Below are positions 42,101 through 54,100 of a DNA stretch of 64,000 nt, piece by piece. A program made the position numbers and the translations under genes. A model generated the notes under the pieces. That model was not told the origin of the DNA. It was given only the letters and a program-made list of their open reading frames with translations, and did no database searches. The stretch is taken from NCBI GenBank assembly GCA_035222895.1, contig JAVYIG010000876.1, forward strand, positions 1 to 64,000, in the 5' to 3' direction. Each line of letters opens with the position of its first letter. Within the stretch, counting starts at the first letter, position 1. Origin of the DNA: Strongylocentrotus droebachiensis. Lineage: Eukaryota > Echinodermata > Echinoidea > Camarodonta > Strongylocentrotidae.

Positions 42101-45100
42101 GATCTCGATTATAACATGTTTCCAACAATCCTGAATTTTTTTGTGGCCCAGAAGAAGTTTCCATACTTTTGTATACAAGTATTTACATTTTACAAGTATG
42201 TAAAATATAAGAGAAATAAATCTACACTATACATTTTCAAGGATATATGATAGATTAACTGAGAAAAAAAATAATCATATATTTACTCACCTCCTTCATA
42301 TACATCAGATGCTGGAAAATAAAAGGAAACAATTTTGATTTGTTATTCAAATATTGAATGCCTTGTCAAGTTATCCATATACTCATTTTGGCGGGCATCT
42401 TTTATTCATATACAGTATGAAACACACAAAGGATGAGATCCTTTACATTAAAATGGTATGTATATTTTTTCTAACTACACTCTATCCATCGAGATATAAA
42501 GCATATAAAGCCAATAATTTTCCATGACATTGGGAACACTGATTACATAATGATACTGAATGTACACAAATTAATGACAAATTTTTATCTGGTCGTCATA
42601 AAGAAAAAACATAGAAAAAAGAAAAAGAAACATTAGCCAATTTCCATATCGATTTTTGTTTTATTTTTTAATGAAATTAAAGGGAATTAGACAAATGTCG
42701 TACAGAACAAAATTTAGAGAATAATCTGTCCACATCCATTATTAAAGAAAGGATATTTCGCATAACTTCAAGCATTATTATGAAAATTTAATCCATATGT
42801 TATTTCCACTTACAATAGTCTTCGAAAAGGGAATCATCTCCTTCTTGGATAGAGCTCCCGTCTTCATTGTTGCCATTATCCCCAGGAGATTGTGGAGTAG
42901 TGGTGGAGGACCTGGTTGTTGGTGACCCTGAGGTGGCGTTGGTAGTTGGTCTGATAGTAGGTGTGCTCTCCTCCTCATTGGCGGAAGAATCATCAGGGTA
43001 TTCATAGTTACTGTCAGAGTAGTCTTCAAGGATGCTGTCCTCGTCCGGTCCACCCGAAGGCTGATGGGTCGTCGCATCTGCTTCTCCTGTAACGGATGTG
43101 GCGCCCTCTGATGGGGTGAACAGGTCAGAGGTCGCCAGCGATCCTGTTGATGTTGGGAGCATGGTGGATAGGTCAATAGTTGCAGGCTCTTCTTGGATAG
43201 AGGACGATGCCACCTCAGCCACGGAAGAAGAGCCGAAGGATTCAGCGATGGAAGAGACATCGTCAGCAGCTTCTGCAAAAGCATCCGATGATGAAGACAA
43301 ACCCTCTGCAATACCTGTGCTTGAGGATGATGAAATGGTCTCCCCGGCGAAGGAGGAAGAGGCAGCTTCAAGGAATCCAGACCTCCCTGCCACAGCAGAT
43401 ACACTCTTGTTTGTAGCGGTCCCACCTTCACCGGCATCCAGAGGAAGGTCTTTCATCAAATCATCAGAGTGATTGTCCAGCTTGGTTTCTACCGCTGTGG
43501 AACCGTCCTCAAAGACACTCTCAAAGGCACCACCTTCATCACTAAAATACTCTGCAACATTGCTACTGCTGAAATCCTCTTGAAATGAAGACTGGGCAAC
43601 TGATTCGGCAATGGAGGAGGATGACGACCAATCAGGGCCTGGTATGAAGAGAACAGAGAATATTAGATTAACAAAAACTCCTTGATAAAGACGACTTGCC
43701 AGAAAATGCAGCCTCCTTGCAAATCGTGTGACAAAAGATTTCACGATATTTGTTGATTTAGAGGGTACCAATCATCCAGAATGTATGGAATCAAATTCAA
43801 AATCTTTTTACTATGCATTCAATAGGTCAACCATTACAAAATTGCAAAGAAAATAAAATTAACCATGAAGCCTTAAATACTTGGTAACTTATGGAACACA
43901 TAATGACCACATAACTTGAATATATATCTGCAAAGCGCTTTGAGAGGGTATGCGGTCCTGAAAAGCGCTAAATAAGAATGAACTATTATTATTATTAATT
44001 TGCATTAAAACAAGTCAACATAGGTCATTAACCCTATTTAGCCCGGGCTATTTTGAAACTGCATAGCCCAGGGGGGGGGGGGGGGGGCTTCTTAGGCCCC
44101 CCCCCCTATGATCTCGGCCGTGAAACGCCTGATCGCCGCGAAAATGTGCATACATGTCAAGTGAAGTGTATCGAACACTATGGTAATTTCAATTTTTTGA
44201 AAAATTCACTCATTTGCATATTTATGGTAATTTATGCAAATAAGGTCATAAAACTCACATTTTTGCCCATAAATCAGACATTATTCATATTTAAGCATTC
44301 TTTCTCACTACATATATTTGTTAGACCATTTGGAATAATAATACAACACAAAAATTGAAAAACCAGGGTTATTCCTTATGTTATCTATTGTTTTGATAAT
44401 TTCTTATGTATTTCTTTGTTTTTTTAACTTATGTATTTTATTGTTTTTGTTGTTTTATATCTCTTTATTTGAAAAATGAGATTTCCATATGTTTTGTACA
44501 CAAATCACAAAAATGAGCGATTTTCGGGCTGACATGCAAAGACAAAAAGACACGTGACTTCGTAATGGTAGGTCCGATTTTCGAAAAATTTCTTTCAAAA
44601 GATGCGCAAGACTCGAAAGAAAAAAGTCACAAAATTTCAGATCAAGTTTTTCTTGCGTTAAAAAATTATCGTGAAAAATGTCGAGGGGGGGGCTAAAGCC
44701 CCCCCCCCCCCCCCCCGGGCTAAATAGGGTTAAAGGACTAAAGAAAAAATCTTTACCTGACTGAGATGACGTTGTTGAATGACTCGCCGGAGAAGAGGAA
44801 GGACTCATCGTTGGTGTACTAGGTTTTGAAGAATCGGTCCCAGAACTTGGACTCGTCCCTTGCCCATCTGAATGACCCGTCGATCCCGTTGAACTTGCAT
44901 GACTGGATGTAGGGCCGTGGGATGGGGTGGAAGTGTGGACAGGGCTTGGGCTTGATGATTGTTGCATTGGTATGTTGGATGTGGCTGATACTTGACTGGT
45001 AGCGGTGTTCACACGTGATGAAGTGAGCGGAGTCACAGTGGTCTGTACAGTCGTTCCACTGTCAGCTGGACCAGATCCATCGGCGTGAATGCATCTAGAA

Positions 45101-48100
45101 GCTGTATAATGGAGAGTCCAAACATGTACAGAGTCTTCAACCGCAGATCCAAGCTCACAATGAGATCAAACATCACAAATACAAACTCTTTTAATTGCCA
45201 TTTCACAGGTATTTTAAAGGAAACAGATTTGTAAGAATCAATCACAAAACAAGGAGGTGTTTTAAAGATATTTCCTTCTTCATTATTCACCTACTTTAAA
45301 AATACATTGACTAGCAGAATTCCATACTTGACTATCAAGACTTCATCAGGTACACACAGATGTATTTTGTGATTGTTTCTTACCCTCTATCAGGCCAAAC
45401 AACTCACAAACGTTTCCCACTAAAAATAACCATAGTCATTTTGCATTAGCCTTATTAAAAATTTACAATATTTACAGAAAAATGTTACATTTGAAATAAG
45501 GGAATGGAGGGGTTATTGCACTTACCAGAGCTTGTATATGGTGTGCTACCATCCCATATGACAAACAGCTCCCACACAAAGGTGACGTTATCTCCACAAG
45601 TTGGGCACAATGCCTCAAGGGTAAGTTCTGCATTAGAGTTGACGATGCCCTCGTCGCACGATGGGCAATCCACTAGAAGTCTAATTTGATACAGATTCAA
45701 ACATGAACAAATAAGTTTTACACATTATCTTTTCAACAAGATGTGTGAGACATATTGTCATTGTAATTTTTTAGCAATTAAACTTTGAGACATTTTACCC
45801 AAGTGGCATGCATACAACTGCGGTTGTCCTCTTGGCTACTAAATTCATACATTACCATAGGCTTAATGCAGGGGTGACCCGGTTCCAGTAGGCAATGGGT
45901 TATTAAGTCAGCTTTCCATGCCTCTTGGTTTTGCTAGTGTTCTTATAGAACATATATCACAATTCTTTACTGTCATATTTAGGTACTAGCTAAGAAGACA
46001 AATTATCACACCACATCATTGCTGACACAGCAAAAATATGTTGTTGATATCATTTCTTTATTCAAGATTATGCACAGAGTAAACATAGAATGAACAGGTT
46101 TGTTATCTACCGTCTTCGTTGCTCTCAGAACTCAAGGAATACCTTCCCACCAAAAACAAATATCAATAAACCAGTTTACTGTATTCAAGTTTAAAGATTA
46201 GTGTTTACGGTATTCCAATTTAACAGTAGTAGATTAACACCAGAAACTGGGAGCACTTCTAGATACTTACTCGTAGATCTGTTCATTGGAAACAACCTTC
46301 AGGACCTGAGAGACATAATCTGGTTGCCTGCCCTCTTTGCTGACTGTGAGATAGAAGACAAACTGGAAGGCTAGGTCCAGCCTCAGCCAGGCTGCCGGGA
46401 ACAACAAGGAACCATTGGTGGATGGGACAGGGGCGGTGCCATTGGAGAAGGTTGATGGATCAAAGCAGGGCTCGGTAGGAATGTCTATCGGATGACAAGT
46501 CCAGTTGTATCTATACAAAACACAAGGACCAAAACTTTGTAAATTTTAAGTATGTGTATGTCAATACCAAACAAGACGGTTCAACAATTTTACCTTCACT
46601 GAATCATCTGTTTAAAGACTTTGAGGTAAAGACTAGGGGAGAAGGTATAAATGAAAAACTATGTGGGGAGGCATAGATAGTTTCCTGAAATTTATTCACC
46701 ACAACAAAAGTGATAACATGCAAACAACAGAACAATTATAAAAACTAGAATTTTAAACAGTCTACAACTTTTTTAAACAACTATAAATAGACTAGTTTAC
46801 TGTATTCAAGTTCAATGATCAGTGTTTTTTTCCCTCAAAACATGCTTGTTGATGATAGTTTTGAACTTGTCAGTGTGTACATGTATAAACATAGAAAGAC
46901 TCTACTTTGTGCATGCAAGTTGATACTATGCTGGGGATGTCAGATTCGTCAATTCTTAAAGAGGTATGATTTGAGTCTGAAATCATTAAAACTCTCTATC
47001 CATGGCATCAAAGTTGATTTCTGTTAATATCAACTGCCTTCTTACTGTAGGTCTGAATCTGAAGGATGGTCTGGGTCTAGAGAAAATCCACCATTGATGT
47101 AAGCCAGAGTGTTCCTATCGATGGTCCTTGTTGTACCCCCCTCTATGACTGCAATCAGAGGGCTTTCCCTGATCGTTAGACTCATGGATGTCCTGGAATA
47201 CACTATGGTGTTGTTCATGCGCACCTGTAAGAAAGGAAAAAGTGAAACTTCAGTAAATAGTTGAAAAATGTATCTGATTGATTTGGCCCGAAATTACTCC
47301 TCCTTGTTTCCCTGTTCTATCCTTCCCATGCTGTACTAATGTGTATAGTGCTTTTAATGTACATCTTTTGCACTAGTGCACCTTTAACATTTGATTTCAA
47401 GCGGATTTGTTGCCTTACGAATCTTCCATATTATTGGAAGTTGAAGTAAATGTACATTATAGAATGAAGCACGATCTACTGATGTGAGCTGTAGCCATGT
47501 GTTGACTATGTATTTTCTTTACTTTATGAATGCTGTAAAGCAAAGTTACTTGTGGCACAATAAATTTTGCTGAAAATTGACAGGTGCATTTTTTTAGCCT
47601 GGTGGCAGCAGTGGGATATAAACATATGCCATCTAGACCACAGATGCCATTTCACTGAATGGTGCAGGATTAATGTCTAACATCGGTCTAGACTGATGGT
47701 CACTGAATACATTGCAAGACCTTGTTGACAAAGAATTACACAAGGAAATCAGATAGTGAGCAAAGCTGCCCTTCAAGATTTATAATTTCTTGTTCTTCTA
47801 TCCAACATTAGTCATGGCACAACGCATTTTGCTGAAAATTGCCAGGTGCTTTTTTTAGCCTGGTGGCAGCAGTGGGATGAGGACCAGGGGGTGTTTCACA
47901 AAGATCCTAAGTGGAACTTATCTCTAAGTTGGACTTAACAATTATGGAAAGCCATTAGCATCTTTGAAAATATTATGTAAAAATTATTTTAAAAAGGCAT
48001 AAAATGTTGATTCAAATCAATCATATTTTCTATTATCTTTTGAGATTTCATGTTCTAAATGTGGAATTTATAAAAAGTCTAACATACTTGAATTTTCAGT

Positions 48101-51100
48101 TTTGAATATATTTTAATTTAAGGCTACAAATGGCTCTCCATAATTTCTAATTCCAACTTAGAGTTAAGTTCAACTTAGGATCTTTGTGAAACACCCCCAG
48201 GTTTACTAAAGGCTTTATAAACAATATAATCCTTTACCTCTGTTGTCACAGTGTATGACCCGATGGGGACAACGTGACTGGGTATATAGAGTGTTCGCTT
48301 GTCAAGAGATGCTATCATGGGATTCAACACTAGAGGGCTCCCGTCTACAGCATGGATGAGGGACCACTGATAGGTTGTTTCTTGTGTGATGTCACAATCG
48401 ATGAAGACCTCGATCTCCAACTTCACTGGATTGGAAAAGTTAATCTTGAAGCAAACAGAGGGAAATTGAATATTATGCTAAACTGATCATTATATTATAC
48501 AATGATTTCATATCATCAGTGAATAATCCCCTACAAATTCATATCACAACTAGGACTTAATCAGACAATTTTTTTATTATGTTTTTGTTTAATATCCATG
48601 GTATTAGACACTCCAAAGCATGAGTAACTATAAATATCAAGAAAAGAGACCATCATTTCAGTCCCAAAAACGTAGATGCAAACAATTATGGCAGTTAGTA
48701 CAATTATGTGTACTTTGCTTGGAGGGTAAAACTATTCTTACATGTGACTAATGGGAAGGACTTCAAATCTAGTTCATCATTATTCAACAATACTCATTCA
48801 ACACTTTTGATCTATATTAATTTTCCGGTTATTCCTCTACAGGTATGGGGTAATCTCTCGATTTTAATGCTCCAATACATGCATGTGCATGAATATAATG
48901 TATTCAAACTTTCTTTTGAACACCCTATCTCCACCCTTTTATCTGTGACTCTCTTTCTCTCACTTTTCATCCCCCTTCCTTTTTTTATGCTTCATGTACC
49001 TCTCTGATTCCCTTCTATCTCTCTCACTCTTTCTCTCACCCTCTCATACCTACAAATGCCAAAATGTTCTACTCAACGATCATTATACAATATTTACCAT
49101 TCTACTTGAATCACCAACAATGTAAAGCTCCGGAGTAAGACATGGTTCATCCAAGATGAATATATTGGTTGAAGCACTTGAGTTGCTCACATCGTTGATC
49201 GCAAACAAGTTGATGAAATACTCCCCAGTCCTACAAGACATTACAAAAAGATGTATTGTTCAGATATTGCACTTATGAAGAAGAAAAATTATGTAGATAG
49301 CTTATGGAAACGACATATTAGTCAACCAATCACTTTTGCTAACAATTTCAAAAATGTGTAGAAAAAAATGATGATTATGTGTACAGCATATATTAGCTGA
49401 GAGGTGATATACATTCAAATATTTTGGTAATTCAGGCAAACATATAGAATAACACTTCTGAGCAATGCAGTCATCTTTTTCAAAATTATTTTGTTTCACA
49501 ATGGCTCTGTCTCTCAGCGAATAATATGAGCCTATAATAGTTGTGTGTCTGTCATGATTTCAGCTTGGTTTTTAGTCCGGGCCTCCACAAGGGAAATGAC
49601 TTGAAGCAATGGTTGTTTGTTTGAGTCCAGCAAAGGTCGATGACTGAAGCCGTGCTTTGTGTTTAAGTGCCCTATCACTTTTTCATAGACATGGGTACGA
49701 TAAAGTGGAGATCAATTCATCCCTTGGATAGGATGTAAAATGAAAGCTCTATTTTTTTGTAGGAGAGTCACTATCTATGCCCATTCATAACCAACTGCAC
49801 TCCTCATAAGAGACTAGGAAATACACCTGCACACCCCAACCAGTTATACCAAGAATAGAGACACTGGGGTCTACAATTACACGCAGTTTACTTTTCCCCT
49901 CCCAAGCAAAGTGACGCTGAATACATTGTTTAACAATGTTTTCAGTTTTACAAATCTGAGATGCATGGCCTTACGTATTATCAGTGTCTGTGATATGGTG
50001 TAATATTGAAGCCCTAAAAAGATGAAGTGCCTCAAAAAAGTAAAAAAATCTTTGAGTGACCGGTTTTACCATACTCATTTTCCCCAATAGATTGTAGTGT
50101 TATAAAAACCATTGGAAAAACGTTTTTTTAAATTTTGAGTTCCAATCATTCCTGACTGGCCTAAAGGTTATGATTGCAGCATGAGCTAAATCCAGGATTT
50201 TGTTTAGAAGCTGAAGCAAAGTTACCCAATCCCTTTAATAATAATAATAACATACAGTACCTGTTATAAGAGTGCACAATTACGGACTGCTCTGTGACCA
50301 CATTTGGGGAACCATCACCAAAGCTCCAAACATACTCAATGTTGCTCCCAGAGTAGACCTGGACCTCCAGGACTGTCCTCTGCCCATAGAGGGCGGGTGC
50401 CGAGGTTGTGATGATCATGGTGCCGATGCGTGCCTGCAGGGTCATCTCCACAGGGTTGGATGTAGCGTTGCTCATGTGGTTGCCTGCTTCGACTGATATG
50501 TAGTAGCTGTAGGGGAAAGGATCATGAGTGACACATGGATTGATGGTATTTTTGGATGTGTATGTTGCGTCATGCAATACAAGAATGGAATATGGTTATG
50601 ATCAAATGTGATGATCATTATTGATCAATTAAAATTGCACAAAATGATTTAGAAATTCTCATTATTTTCATCCACATTTGTCAACATCATCATAATCATC
50701 ACCATCACTGTCATCATCATCTCCAACACCATCATAATCATCCTCATCATCATCATCATCATCATCTCCATCATCATCATCATCATCATCCTCATCATCA
50801 TCATCTCCATCATCCTCACCATCATCTCCATCATCGTCGTCGTCGTCGTCGTCGTCGTCATTATCATCATCATCATCATCATCATCATTATCATCATCAT
50901 CATCATCATTATCATTTCCACCATCATCATTCTTTGACTTATCAGTGATACAGAAGTTTATTGACAACTTTTATTTTAGCAATGAAAGAAGCTATGTAGA
51001 TTCCCACAGATCAATCAAGATTCAAGATTCAATAAGTACATTATTGCATCATCCGAATAAATTTGAAATGCAACAGTCCACACACATAAATGCAGAATAA

Positions 51101-54100
51101 ATTTAAATGGGAGGCTTGAAGCCCACTGTGATAATTTCCACTCATTTTTATATTCAACAGTAAAGGGGTGATAGTGAGCATTAAACCGATTTAAATCGGG
51201 TAATTATCCGGTCTGAACAGTAGCAAAGTGACTTACATGCCAGGGAGGGCATAACGGTATGTCAAGGTATTGATCGATGTCTGCCGGATAGGAAGTCCGT
51301 TACCCAGGTCCCATCTGAACCACTTGGCACTATTCTCCGGGGTCTCGGCTGTAAAGAGCAGATCAGTGTATGTCGTTGCTAGCTGGCTCTGAACCTTCAG
51401 GTCGACGACTAGAGAAAGGTGAAAAATAAAGTTCAAATTAAATTAATAATTTTGCAGTCACCAAATGGATATTTTAACAGGTGTATCTGCTGTTAAGAGG
51501 AGATTGATGTATTTTGTTGCTAGCTGAATCTGTGCCTTGATTGATTTGATTGATTGATTTTATTTCTGCGTTCAAAAATATACAAATTCAAAGTCAAAGT
51601 ACAAAATTTCGAACAATAACAAATACAATGAATACAATGTTTACAAAAGTAATTAAATGAAAAATCATGTACAATTATATAATTCGATAAACATGTACGA
51701 AGCATACAATAACATAAGAAATATGAAATATTTTCAATAAATTAGAGAGGTAATTTGGAACGCAGGAGACCACCATCGTGAGCGGTTAGGCTGGAAATGG
51801 ATGGCGGCCTCGTAAAAGAATTGGCGACATAACTCTCTTCGAAAAAACTGAGTGACCAAGAGGGTGCGGTGCAAGTGCAGGTGCAGTGAGCAGTTGCATG
51901 ATAAAGAATAATTAAGTCACGGTTTTGTTATACTAATTTAAAGAGAGGGGAGCATATGATTGTATTATTTGTCGTTTAAGTGTAGCTTTTAAGGAGTAGA
52001 TGGTTGAACAAGACTTTATGTTGTCGGGTAAATCATTCCAAATGTCCGGGCCAGAATGTCTAACAGATTTGTATGTTATTGATAATTTGGGGTTTGTAAG
52101 ATGGAAGTTTCCAGATATGCGAGTAGAGTATGAATGAACGGAATTATTAAACCTAAACATGTTATCAAAGGATGGTGGAAGCAGATTATTAATGTACTTA
52201 AACATAATAACTGCTACTTGAGTAGTGTTCAGATCGAAAATTTTTAGTGTTTTAAGTTTATAGAATAAAGGATCAGTGTGAGCTAAGAAATGCGAACCTG
52301 TACAAATACGTATGGCTTTCTTTTGCAGTTTGAAAATAGAATTAATTTTTGTCGAACCACAATTTGCCCATACACTATTACAATATGTTATATACGGGAG
52401 AACTAGCGAATTATATAGTAGGAATAAGGTTGCATGGGGTAGAAGAAACTTTAACTTGGAGATTATTCCAATACTTTTGGAAATGCACATTGTAACTTGG
52501 TGTAAATGATCATTCCAAGTCAAGGCTTCATCTATAAGGACACCCAAAAACTTGGAATTAGTTTTCTTCTCTAGTAGCATACCATCGATTTTAATATATA
52601 TAGGTGTTTCTGTATCATGAGAATGATGTTTAAAATACATGAAATGAGTCTTTTTTGTATTAAGTGAAAGTTTATTGGATTTAAACCAATCGGATACTTT
52701 GTTAATTTCATAATTCAAAGTATTGTTTAACATATTAAGATCTTTATGGGAATAAAAGATATTTGTATCATCGGCAAATAAGATAAAAGAAAGAAGGGGG
52801 GATGTATTGATAATATCATTTACATAAAGAAGAAATAACAGTGGACCTAAGATGGAGCCTTGAGGAACACCGCATTGAATTAAAAGAGGATCAGAATCAT
52901 AACTATTAAATGTAACATATTGTCTTCTGTTTGTTAAATAATCTTTAAACCATAAGAGTGGCTGACCCCGAATTCCATAATGACTGAGTTTGGAGAGTAG
53001 AATAGCGTGATTGAGCGTATCAAATGCTTTACTCAAGTCACAGAATATACCTATAACATGCTCTTTATTAGCTATGGCACTTGTAATTTTGTCATAAATT
53101 TGAATTAATGCTAAGTCAGTTGAGTAATTTTTTCTGAAGCCATATTGATTTGAATTGAGTATTTTGTGTTTAGTGATAAATTTGTGTAGCCTATTATGAA
53201 CGATCTTTTCTAAGACTTTGGATATACTTGGAAGTAGGGAAATTGGACGATAGTTACTTATTTCGTGAGGATCATCTTTTTTGAGAATGGGGTTGACTTT
53301 AGCTAGTTTTAATAGATCAGGGAAAACACCTTGCGATAACGAGTGATTAAATATGTGAGTTAAAGGCTTTGCAAGTGGATACATTATTTCTTTTAGGAGA
53401 GACATGTCATGTCAATGACTAAAGATTAAGTAAAGGAAGTTCAAAATCTTAAACAAATTTTATGTAATCCATTCTGAACAAGGTGAACAAATTAATAATA
53501 GTTTTAAGTTTCAACAAGAAAAGGGATCTATAAGTATGTGTATCTGCTATGAAAAGCAGTTTGGTCTATCTCACTGCTAGTTGAATCTGCACCTTCAGGT
53601 AAAGAGAAGTTAAAATTTGGGAATAAAGTTACATCTGAAGAAGGGATCTATTAATGGTGTATCTATTTCAACTTTTAATAGGTAAATATTTACGAATAGA
53701 CAAAGATAAGCTCAAAATTAGGAAGAAATCATATTGCAACCACCTTAACAAAAAAGATGTTGTATTGCCCTTTAGGTGCCAAAAAATAAGTCAGTCAGTC
53801 AGTAATCTTTTTTTTAAAACATTTTCTTCTTCTCCCTCTTTGGGCTGATATTTCTCAGTTTGGAATGCCGACCATAGATTTCAAGATTGTTGGGTCGGTC
53901 GCAAAGGGCAATACAACATCTTTTTTTTTAGGCCTAATGGCCATATTGATCAGCAAATTATGAAATCATTATTAATCAATGAACAAATGAAACTGTTAAT
54001 TTCTGATCAACTCTGATCAAAAATGGATTTGGTTGTTGAAAGCTTCACATGTTTGTATAGTGCTTTAATATCAATCACATTTCTATTTTTATTATAACTT

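Noticed and set aside
42778..43472. Overlapping frames of 219 and 124 residues across E16
   Set aside because: Shadows of E16 in other frames; E16's own frame fits both neighbouring exons.
44455..44750. Continuation of the E15 frame past its donor
   Set aside because: This part is the TTAA-target element. The GTAAAG donor at 44,756 and the phase of E16 show where the exon stops.
50649..50967. Open frames encoding long poly-Asp or poly-Met strings
   Set aside because: They are translations of the (ATC)n microsatellite.
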